This document shows, piece by piece, positions 1 through 5,136 of a stretch of DNA of 5,136 bases. Below the pieces are notes generated by a model. It was not told the DNA's origin, ran no database searches, and worked only from the letters and a program-made list of their open reading frames with translations. Within the stretch, counting starts at the first letter, position 1. The number at the start of each line of letters is the position of its first letter. The stretch comes from Gemmatimonadota bacterium. GTDB lineage: Bacteria > Gemmatimonadota > Gemmatimonadetes > Longimicrobiales > UBA6960. Made by a program: the position numbers and the translations under genes. The DNA lies in assembly GCA_022564535.1 (NCBI GenBank), contig JADFLD010000194.1:1-5136 (forward strand). The letters run 5' to 3'.

Positions 1-27
1 TGGTCTAACCCTTCAAAAGGGGGGAAG

Positions 28-57
28 GGCAAATGACAGAGGGGAAGAGTATTTGCC
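28..57. repeat. Inverted repeat in leader, 7-base arms
   Basis: GGCAAAT at 28-34 is the reverse complement of ATTTGCC at 51-57, with a 16-base purine-rich spacer. It could form a hairpin in a transcript or be a spaced operator upstream of the gene starting at 130. There is no T-tract after it, so it does not look like an intrinsic terminator. Function is not established; seven-base arms can arise by chance. Confidence 0.3.
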
Positions 58-67
58 GGGGGAGAGG

Positions 68-86
68 GCGTTTACCCGGGAAACGC
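68..86. promoter_or_regulatory. Imperfect palindrome, possible operator
   Basis: GCGTTT at 68-73 and AAACGC at 81-86 are perfect inverted 6-base arms. The centre, ACCCGGG, is nearly symmetric, with only one mismatched pair (74/80). It lies 44 bases before the ATG at 130, where a repressor site would be expected. No confident -35/-10 promoter pair can be read next to it. The regulatory role is inferred from position and symmetry only. Confidence 0.3.
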
Positions 87-118
87 GCCACGAACCTGAA
101 TTCGACCAGCTTGTTCGC

Positions 119-127
119 GGAGGGGAG
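119..127 (+). promoter_or_regulatory. Ribosome binding site for gene at 130
   Basis: GGAGGGGAG lies just before the ATG at 130-132, with the GGAGG-like core 4-7 bases from the start codon. It is the clearest Shine-Dalgarno sequence in the window and fixes the start of the MDMPI-like gene. It also shows that the N-terminal part of that gene is, or recently was, a real translated start. Confidence 0.75.
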
Positions 128-129
128 AA

Positions 130-983
130 ATGGACGTTACGAAAGGACCCATTGACGCGCTGAAAGCACAGGCCAAAAGGTTCAGCGAGTACCTTGGGGC
201 GCTCACGGCAGAGGACTGGTGCATGCCCAGCGCCTGCGAGTCTTGGCAGGTGCGAGATGTTGTGGCCCATCTTGTCGGAGTGGCGGAGTTTTACGCGGCG
301 ACCGTCACCAGGGGGTTGCAAGGCGATTCGTCACCGCCCGAGGGCCGACCGCCTGCCGGGTCCGCGAGTGGAGCTACTTCTCACGATGCGATCGGCAGAG
401 GCGCCATAGCCAGACGAGAGAGCCTTGGAGACAATATCCTATCCGAATTCGATGCCTCCAACGAAAGACTCAACGGGTGCTGTCGAGCCTGAGTGTAGGG
501 GATGGAGATAGGCCCTGCTACCATCCGGGCAGTCTGGTTCCGGCGCGCAATTTCATTGATCTGAGGCTGAAAGAGCTGGTGCTACACGAGTGGGACATAC
601 GCTCGAGCCTTGATTCGGAAGTCCACCTTTGGCCCGGGGGGCTGCCGTCCATCATGCGTTTGATGTCCGATTCACTGGCTTCTGGGTCCGTGAGATTTGG
701 CTTCTGGCCCGACTCCCAGTTCACCGGTACCGTGCGTTACCGATTTCTAGTGGACTCGCCCGCCCCGGACAAGTCGGACATCGTCATTGAGGGCAACGAG
801 CCTCGTCTGGAGGCCGCGGGCGTTTCGACCCCCGATGTCACTTTCAGCTGCGACGGCGAGACCTTCGCCCTGGTGTTGTCCGGTAGGGTAAGACCCGAGG
901 CGGCCATCGAGGAAGGTAAGCTGTCCGTCGAAGGTGATTCTGAGCTGGCGACCGCGTTCGGAAGGTGGTTCCGCGGAATATAG
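130..983 (+). pseudogene. Maleylpyruvate isomerase family (mycothiol-dependent, DinB-like fold) protein, frameshifted
   Basis: With one missing base restored near 475-477, the gene encodes about 284 residues of the TIGR03083-type family. An N-terminal DinB-like four-helix metal/thiol-binding domain is followed by a C-terminal MDMPI_C/SCP2-like domain. The N-terminal part (130-492) carries SWQVRDVVAHL with the expected metal ligand His47. The rest, readable in the third frame from about 477, carries LKELVLHEWDIR with the expected Glu and His (E149, H153 after correction). All three metal ligands are therefore present, but in two different frames. The C-terminus (GKLSVEGDSELATAFGRWF) looks complete. 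Family members isomerise maleylpyruvate with mycothiol or are uncharacterised thiol-dependent enzymes; the substrate here is unknown. As written, translation stops at 490-492, losing two ligands. It may be a true mutation or a base missed in the G run. No classical slippery heptamer is visible. Confidence 0.8.
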
Positions 984-987
984 GTGC

Positions 988-2247
988 TCAAGAGACGCCA
1001 CCGGAGAGCGAGGCCGCGACAAAAGGTGCGAGGGGTAATCCGAGTGTGGCGGCCGCGGGAACCGCGATTGGAAGCATGATCGCGAACGTCCCCCAACTCG
1101 TGCCGGTCGAAAAAGCGATCCCTCCGGATACCAGGAAGATGAGTGGCAGGTAGAGGAAGTTCGGCATTGTGCCCGCAGTCACCTGGGCGACGTACCGTCC
1201 GGTTCCGAGCATTTCGATGACATCGCCCAGCTCAAGTGCCAACAGAAGGATCAGCGCCAGCGGCACGAGCGCGCCGGCGCCCTTAAGGCCGACCCTGACG
1301 AGCGCGTCCGCCGTGAAAGCCTTCTGCATGAGCAACATGACCCACGAGACCGCGAGACCGAAGAGGACCGCCCACAGCACACTGGTTGAGCCAGAACCCT
1401 GCTGAAGGTCCCCGTCACCCGTAATGAAAAGCCCGACGGGCATGAAAAGGACCATCGCGGCGATCGGAAACACCATATTGCGAGCCCTCGGGGCGACTCC
1501 TTCGAGAGGCTCTGGCGAGAGGACATCCTCGTCGATCATAGGGGTCGCTTCCGGCCAGAGCAGTCGGCCGCCACGCGTCCTCTCCTCGGCCTTCTTCATC
1601 GGGCCGATGTCGACGCCCAGCAAGATCACGAGCAGGGTGAGCCCGACCGCTGCGATCGCGTAGAAGTTGTATACGATCGACTGGAGGAAGACACCGAGCG
1701 CGTTCTCTACCCCGAGCCCCTCCAAGATGCCGAGGTTGTACGCACCCCAGGCGTTCATGGGTATCAGAATACAAATCGGAGCAGACGTAGAATCGATGAT
1801 ATACGCCAATTTCTCACGCGAGCATTTGTATCGATCGAACAGCGGGCGGGCGACCGACCCGGCCACGAGGACGGTGATGTTCGACTCGATGAAGATGACG
1901 AGGCCAACCCCCCAAGCGAGCAATTGGGACCGCTTGGCCGAGTTGACCCAGTTGTTGTCCTCGAGGAGCGTCACGAAGCCACGTACACCGCCTGACGCCT
2001 CGACCGTCGCGATCAACGCACCGATGACAAGGGTGAACATGATCACCCTGGCGTCGCCCGCTTCTCCGAAGACACCGACTGCCCCCTGAATGGCGGACGC
2101 GAGTCCAGTAAGAGGGTTCCATCCCTCGAGGATGGTCCACGCGAACCAGATTCCGCCGGCCAGCGAGAGATAGACCTGGCGTGTCCAAATCGCGAGGACG
2201 ATCGCGAGAATGGGAGGCAGGACCGAAATCCAGGTCAGGTCACTCAT
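988..2247 (-). CDS. NhaC family Na+/H+ antiporter, C-terminally truncated
   Basis: This is a 419-residue integral membrane protein of the Na_H_antiporter (NhaC) family, which exchanges cytoplasmic Na+ (or an organic ion) for protons. Roughly ten hydrophobic segments are visible, for example near residues 7-40, 67-85, 108-130, 150-172, 192-212, 257-276, 288-308, 325-345 and 365-400, with a charged loop at about 215-256. Family signatures are clear: the VIFIESNITVLVAGSV block (117-132), IDSTSAPICILIPMNAWGAY (151-170) and FSTGTSWGTFAIMLP (379-393). The ATG at 2247 is chosen because the protein then starts MSDLTW directly before the first helix; GAGG lies about 14 bases upstream, rather far. The reading frame ends at LSGGVS, exactly where the family normally continues into its GDHCSPISDTT motif and last helices. 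None of this appears in any frame downstream, which is occupied by the convergent MDMPI-like gene. The protein is probably non-functional, or the sequence is rearranged. It starts 7 bases after the glycosylase stop. Confidence 0.85.
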   Translation of the reverse strand: MSDLTWISVLPPILAIVLAIWTRQVYLSLAGGIWFAWTILEGWNPLTGLASAIQGAVGVFGEAGDARVIMFTLVIGALIATVEASGGVRGFVTLLEDNNWVNSAKRSQLLAWGVGLVIFIESNITVLVAGSVARPLFDRYKCSREKLAYIIDSTSAPICILIPMNAWGAYNLGILEGLGVENALGVFLQSIVYNFYAIAAVGLTLLVILLGVDIGPMKKAEERTRGGRLLWPEATPMIDEDVLSPEPLEGVAPRARNMVFPIAAMVLFMPVGLFITGDGDLQQGSGSTSVLWAVLFGLAVSWVMLLMQKAFTADALVRVGLKGAGALVPLALILLLALELGDVIEMLGTGRYVAQVTAGTMPNFLYLPLIFLVSGGIAFSTGTSWGTFAIMLPIAVPAAATLGLPLAPFVAASLSGGVS

Positions 2248-2254
2248 GCTCGTC

Positions 2255-2872
2255 TCATTTCCTCGAAGATGTTGCTGGGATTCGACGCGACACGCCCGGC
2301 GAGCCACGAACATAGAACCGATACGGCCGCCGCGCCCCCGCGCTCACGCCGACCCGGCCCGAACGCCCTACCCTCGCGTCGTCAACGTCCCAGCCCGGCA
2401 TGATGACGAGGGGTGGCTTCGCTAAATCGTGGCCATAGAGTTCGCCCGTGATCCCGAGCGCCTGGCACAGTCGACCCGGCCCTGAGCAGAGGGGGACCCG
2501 CCCGCCCCGGCGGCGGCTCATGGTGGCCTCCCCTGTGAGAGGCTCCAATCCTCGGAGCAGAACCGCCTGCGCGTCACCCTCCCGCCCCGTGACGACGTTG
2601 GCGCACCAATGCACTCCGTAGCTTCGATACACATACATTCGTCCGGCTGGGCCGAACATGGCACGGTTTCGCTCCGTCACGCCCGAGGCCGTCGCGGCGT
2701 GGGAAGCCGGGTCATTCGAACCCCCGTAGGCCTCGGTCTCGACGATCACGCCAACCGTCTGCTCACCGTCGATCGTCGACACGAGACAACAGCCGAGCAG
2801 CGCGCGCGCTACCTCGAGGACGGGGCGCCCAAAAAAATTCTCGGGGAGACGCCTGGGCTCGACGAAGTCCAC
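2255..2872 (-). CDS. DNA-3-methyladenine glycosylase (Aag/Mpg family)
   Basis: This monofunctional base-excision repair enzyme flips out and removes alkylated purines such as 3-methyladenine. From the chosen GTG it has 205 residues, normal for bacterial members. By aligning motifs with the human enzyme from memory, E47 and Y49 in VETEAY match the general base E125 and Y127, H58 in DPASHA matches H136, Y85 in YVYRSYG matches the intercalating Y162, and N92 matches N169. Later blocks are also typical: AVLLRGLEPLTG, SGPGRLCQALGI and the end YRFYVRGSPGVSR. The fold looks complete and active. The start is uncertain: no ATG lies near the family start. The frame stays open upstream through a GTG inside the preceding gene to an ATG at 3019 (254 residues, overlapping that gene by over 100 bases). 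I chose GTG 2872 for length and because it follows the NYN stop by 34 bases; no good ribosome binding site supports it. It probably belongs to an operon with its neighbours. Confidence 0.88.
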   Translation of the reverse strand: MDFVEPRRLPENFFGRPVLEVARALLGCCLVSTIDGEQTVGVIVETEAYGGSNDPASHAATASGVTERNRAMFGPAGRMYVYRSYGVHWCANVVTGREGDAQAVLLRGLEPLTGEATMSRRRGGRVPLCSGPGRLCQALGITGELYGHDLAKPPLVIMPGWDVDDARVGRSGRVGVSAGARRPYRFYVRGSPGVSRRIPATSSRK

Positions 2873-2906
2873 CAGAGACGTCGTCGCGATGAGCGACAGG
2901 CGGGTG

Positions 2907-4811
2907 TCAGCCGCGTCCTCGCCCGCGTGAACGGCCACGACCGCCGTGTCGCCCGTCACCGGACGCCTGACCGCTCGCGGCCTGAGCCCCCGAACTCTTC
3001 TGGCCCGTGCGGCGCTCATAATCTGCGCGCCACGCTTCCAAGACCTGCTCGGCCCGCCCCGCCGGAACGATCCTACCGATGGCATCCGGGTCTTCGTGCA
3101 TCGTCGCGAACAGCTTCGCACCCAGATGTTCGACCAGCGTCTCCGCGGTCTTGTCCCCGACCCCCTTGTAGCGGTGCGTCAGGTAGCGAACGATCGCGCC
3201 GGGGTCGCTGGGAAGGCCGAGCCCTTCTACGCCTGCGCTCCCGACCGCGGCGCTCTCGGACCCTATCCCACCGGCCTCATCGGACCCAACCCCGTCGGAC
3301 GACGCCTCACTCGAGGCGGGCACCGACGCCGCTCCGAACGCCTGTCCGTCCAACAGAGCCGGCGGGCTCTCACCGAGCCGTCTCCGGGTCGATCCACGCC
3401 GTGGGCCGAGTCCAAGCCCGCCCCGATCCGTCTCGGGTGGGAGCACTTCGATGACCACCGGCTCTTCCACTGGGCCCGCTCGGACCGCAGGGTCTGCCGC
3501 AGACGCGGCTGCGTCCTCGGCGACCGCGATGCCTACCGGGCCTGGCCCTTCCTCGGAGAGGTCGGAGCCCGCCGAGTGTGTCTCCTCCGGAACCCAAGAA
3601 GGTGCTTCCGACTCCACCGCTGTCGACTCGCCGGGCAACGACACGTCCAGGTTGCCATTCTCGGTCTGCTCGAGATGAATTACCCCCCTCTCCGCCGCCT
3701 GGGCCAGGAAGAGGCTGAACTTCGAGAAGCCCAACTCGGCCTCGTCAAAGCCAGGATTCTGCTCCAGGAGCCTGCGTTTCACGTCGGAACCCCGCACCGG
3801 ATCTCGCCCTGCCTCATGGAGCGCGCGTAGCGCCTCGGTCAGCATCGAGTAGGAGGCGCCCAGCGGATCAGCTACGCCAGCGTCGGAACTTTCGGCCTCC
3901 GCGGTCATCTCCTCCGCCACCGCAGTAGCCGACGACGGCGATGTCCCCTCTCCCTCTGTGCGGCCACGCCTCGAGTGCCCTCCGCGGCCACGGTCGCGCC
4001 GGCCCCGGCCTTCGTCGCTCCTGGAGCGCCCGCCCCTTCCCTTGCCGGCGCGGACCTCATACTGGCCGTTCTCGAGCTTAGTGAGCATGACGAGCCCACG
4101 TGAAGCCGCCTCGGCGAGGAACTTGCTGAACTTGCTATATCCAATCGACCCCTCGTCGAACGTCGGGTCGACTTCCTGCATGACCTGCTTCAGTCGATCG
4201 GAACGCATGACGTCGCCACGCTGCACCATCTTCGCCACAGCATCCTTCACCAGCACCCACGGGTCTCGGGCGTTGTGCGAGAGGTCCGTGGTCTTCGTGA
4301 GGCCCGTCAGGCTCGTGTATGAATAGTATTCGTCGCAATTCTGCACCAGAATGTCCGAACTGGACTCCTGGATTCCCACTCCGATGACGTACTTGCCGTA
4401 CTCCTTGAGCTTGAGAACCAAGCTCGAAAAGTCGGAGTCGCCCGTGAGAAGGATATAGGTGCCGATCTCCGGTCGAATGAAGACGAGCTCGACCGCGTCG
4501 ATGGCCATTCGAATGTCCGTCGCATTCTTCTTGTTGCTCCCATATGCGGGAGCGAATATCAGGTCGACGGAGGCCTCGGAGAGAGGCACGATGTACTGCG
4601 GATACCGTCGCCAATCGGCGTAGGCGCGTTGTACGCTGACCTTACCCTTGATGACGTCGGAATCGAGGAGGTTCTTCAACTCCCTGGAGAGATCGCTGCG
4701 CATTCCCATCGTGACGTTGTCGAAATCGATGAGCAGCGCTGCGTGGGGCGAATCCATCCCGCCCAAGCCCGGTCCCCCCTGATGGGGAGCCCTGGTGTAC
4801 GGAACATTCAT
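2907..4811 (-). CDS. NYN-domain (PIN-like RNase fold) protein with two LOTUS domains, tandem HhH and RG-rich segments
   Basis: This 634-residue soluble protein is a predicted RNA-processing or RNA-degrading enzyme. Residues about 24-165 form a NYN (LabA/DUF88-like) domain with the expected acidic residues: LIDFDN (D29, D31), ATDIRMAIDAVEL (D99, D105) and LLTGDSDFSSLV (D125, D127). Residues about 183-254 and 319-391 are two OST-HTH/LOTUS winged-helix domains, each with a FDE-x4-SKFS-x-FLA-x-AA-x-RG core. Between them (256-289) is an Arg/Gly-rich basic stretch, then an acidic one. Residues 395-529 are low-complexity Glu/Ser/Gly/Pro linker. Residues 546-597 read as a RecD2-like tandem helix-hairpin-helix (YKGVGDKTAETLVEHLG, then a more degenerate repeat). 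The tail is RG-rich. NYN and LOTUS pairing is known in bacteria and in eukaryotic MARF1; cleavage activity and target are inferred. The start could instead be ATG 4757 (M19, 616 residues), just before the fold; neither has a strong ribosome binding site. Confidence 0.88.
   Translation of the reverse strand: MNVPYTRAPHQGGPGLGGMDSPHAALLIDFDNVTMGMRSDLSRELKNLLDSDVIKGKVSVQRAYADWRRYPQYIVPLSEASVDLIFAPAYGSNKKNATDIRMAIDAVELVFIRPEIGTYILLTGDSDFSSLVLKLKEYGKYVIGVGIQESSSDILVQNCDEYYSYTSLTGLTKTTDLSHNARDPWVLVKDAVAKMVQRGDVMRSDRLKQVMQEVDPTFDEGSIGYSKFSKFLAEAASRGLVMLTKLENGQYEVRAGKGRGGRSRSDEGRGRRDRGRGGHSRRGRTEGEGTSPSSATAVAEEMTAEAESSDAGVADPLGASYSMLTEALRALHEAGRDPVRGSDVKRRLLEQNPGFDEAELGFSKFSLFLAQAAERGVIHLEQTENGNLDVSLPGESTAVESEAPSWVPEETHSAGSDLSEEGPGPVGIAVAEDAAASAADPAVRAGPVEEPVVIEVLPPETDRGGLGLGPRRGSTRRRLGESPPALLDGQAFGAASVPASSEASSDGVGSDEAGGIGSESAAVGSAGVEGLGLPSDPGAIVRYLTHRYKGVGDKTAETLVEHLGAKLFATMHEDPDAIGRIVPAGRAEQVLEAWRADYERRTGQKSSGAQAASGQASGDGRHGGRGRSRGRGRG
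3945..4046 (-). other. Arg/Gly-rich linker within the NYN protein
   Basis: Residues 256-289 of the NYN protein are almost entirely Gly, Arg, Ser and a few acidic residues (for example GRGRRDRGRGGHSRRGR). Such RG/RGG segments are usually disordered and bind nucleic acid non-specifically. A second, shorter RG tract forms the C-terminus of the same protein (about 2907-2945). Both are low-complexity coding DNA, and chance long reading frames appear opposite them. Confidence 0.7.
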
Positions 4812-4932
4812 TCAGTTTTCTCGCAGACTGTATTGTCAGTTCGCGAGACCTCCCCACCTCGTCCACGTCACATGATCGCGATCGAGGTCGGGGAAGCCTT
4901 CGGGCACGTCCACCGTGGACGCCGCGGCCCCA
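4812..4932 (-). promoter_or_regulatory. Intergenic region upstream of the NYN gene, likely promoter location
   Basis: These 121 bases lie between the synthetase stop codon and the first possible NYN start, and no gene is visible in them. The bases nearest the NYN gene are AT-richer than the surroundings (minus strand CTGACAATACAGT, then GAGAAAACTGA before the ATG), which would suit a promoter. No convincing -35/-10 pair with 16-18 base spacing can be read. A perfect 10-base palindrome GATCGCGATC sits at 4874-4883. The promoter assignment rests on position, so it is tentative. Confidence 0.3.
4907..4921. repeat. Perfect 7-base inverted repeat after synthetase gene
   Basis: CGTCCAC and GTGGACG flank a single central base. 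As RNA it could fold as a 6-base-pair stem with a three-base loop, starting 12 bases after the synthetase stop codon. No run of T follows on the minus strand, so it is not a standard intrinsic terminator. It may be a weak terminator, a transcript-end stabiliser, or an operator for the NYN operon. Confidence 0.35.
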
Positions 4933-5136
4933 TCAGATCGACGGTCCCACCGACTGCAACACCCGGAAGAGGTCGACCCGGCGTACCTGCCCCGTGTCCG
5001 TTCGAGGCAACTCGTCCAAGAACCGGACCATGTCGGGGACTTTACCCTCCGACAGAGTCTCGCGGCACCAAGCCACGATCTCCCGGCCCGTGACGATCGC
5101 CCCCTCAACGGGGCCTCCGCAGGCACACATGGCTTC
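4933..5136 (-). CDS. Acyl-CoA synthetase / AMP-dependent ligase, C-terminal end (partial)
   Basis: Only the last 67 codons are in the window; the 5' part lies beyond position 5136. The visible stretch matches the small C-terminal domain of ANL-superfamily adenylating enzymes (AMP-binding_C), which activate a carboxylic acid with ATP and load it on CoA. Signatures are GREIVAWCRETLSEGKVPD, then VRFLDELPRTDTGQVRR and a short tail ending PSI. The A10 motif normally reads PRTxxGK, the Lys being the residue that catalyses adenylation. Here codon 4987-4989 (minus strand CAG) gives Gln, one base from AAG. The enzyme may thus lack adenylation activity, or the base may be wrong. The internal ATG at 5130 is not a start, since the domain runs beyond it. 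The acyl substrate cannot be told from this end. Confidence 0.8.
   Translation of the reverse strand, partial: EAMCACGGPVEGAIVTGREIVAWCRETLSEGKVPDMVRFLDELPRTDTGQVRRVDLFRVLQSVGPSI

Noticed and set aside
2..165. Open frame from the window start through the leader, possibly the tail of an upstream gene
   Set aside because: It overlaps the well-supported start at 130, has no recognisable motif and is only about 55 codons long, which is expected by chance here.
475..481. Programmed -1 ribosomal frameshift in the MDMPI-like gene
   Set aside because: The site has no X-XXY-YYZ slippery heptamer and I saw no clear downstream hairpin, and the family is not known for frameshifting. A lost base is simpler.
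2248..2313. Longer antiporter start at 2313 adding 22 residues
   Set aside because: The extension is polar, overlaps the end of the glycosylase gene and has no family similarity. MSDLTW at 2247 sits directly before the first membrane helix.
2609..3830. Long plus-strand open frames (about 280-295 codons) opposite the glycosylase and NYN genes
   Set aside because: Their translations are Arg/Pro-rich with no recognisable domain, and they mirror strongly supported minus-strand genes. Long antisense frames are expected in GC-rich DNA.
4907..4921. Intrinsic terminator for the synthetase gene
   Set aside because: The inverted repeat is good, but no T-tract follows on the minus strand and the stem is short, so it is listed only as an inverted repeat.
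4836..5126. Alternative minus-strand frame across the synthetase end
   Set aside because: Its translation is Arg/Ser/Gly-rich without motifs, while the other frame gives a clear AMP-binding_C domain.

Overview
The window is a GC-rich bacterial chromosomal segment with short intergenic gaps and five protein-coding genes. I see no rRNA, tRNA, CRISPR array, transposase or other mobile element. The gene set (a mycothiol-dependent maleylpyruvate isomerase-type protein, an NhaC-type antiporter, an Aag/Mpg DNA glycosylase, a large NYN RNase-fold protein and an acyl-CoA synthetase end) suits a free-living, high-GC aerobic bacterium such as an actinobacterium or a Gemmatimonadota-like lineage. The sequence alone does not fix the phylum.

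Layout. Positions 1-129 are a purine-rich leader with two inverted repeats and a good ribosome binding site. Positions 130-983 (+) hold a MDMPI/DinB-like gene that is intact except for one apparent missing base near 475-477. Four bases further on, converging from the other strand, is the end of an NhaC-family Na+/H+ antiporter gene (988-2247, -) that lacks the family's conserved C-terminal part. Upstream of it, on the same strand and 7 bases away, is an intact Aag/Mpg 3-methyladenine DNA glycosylase (about 2255-2872). Before that comes a 634-residue NYN-LOTUS-LOTUS-HhH-RG protein (2907-4811). A 121-base intergenic stretch with short palindromes separates this from the 3' end of an acyl-CoA synthetase gene (4933-5136), cut by the window edge.

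The three minus-strand genes, NYN protein, glycosylase and antiporter, are close enough to be one transcript. The first two both act on nucleic acids: a predicted RNase with RNA- and DNA-binding modules, and a base-excision repair enzyme. The antiporter is a plausible passenger. Three of the five genes carry lesions or missing key residues: the MDMPI frameshift, the antiporter truncation, and a Gln in place of the catalytic Lys of the synthetase. That points either to local gene decay or to sequence/assembly error. The most unusual object is the multi-domain NYN protein, a bacterial protein whose NYN plus repeated LOTUS layout recalls the eukaryotic MARF1/Limkain-b1 type, with a RecD2-like tandem HhH and RG-rich segments added.
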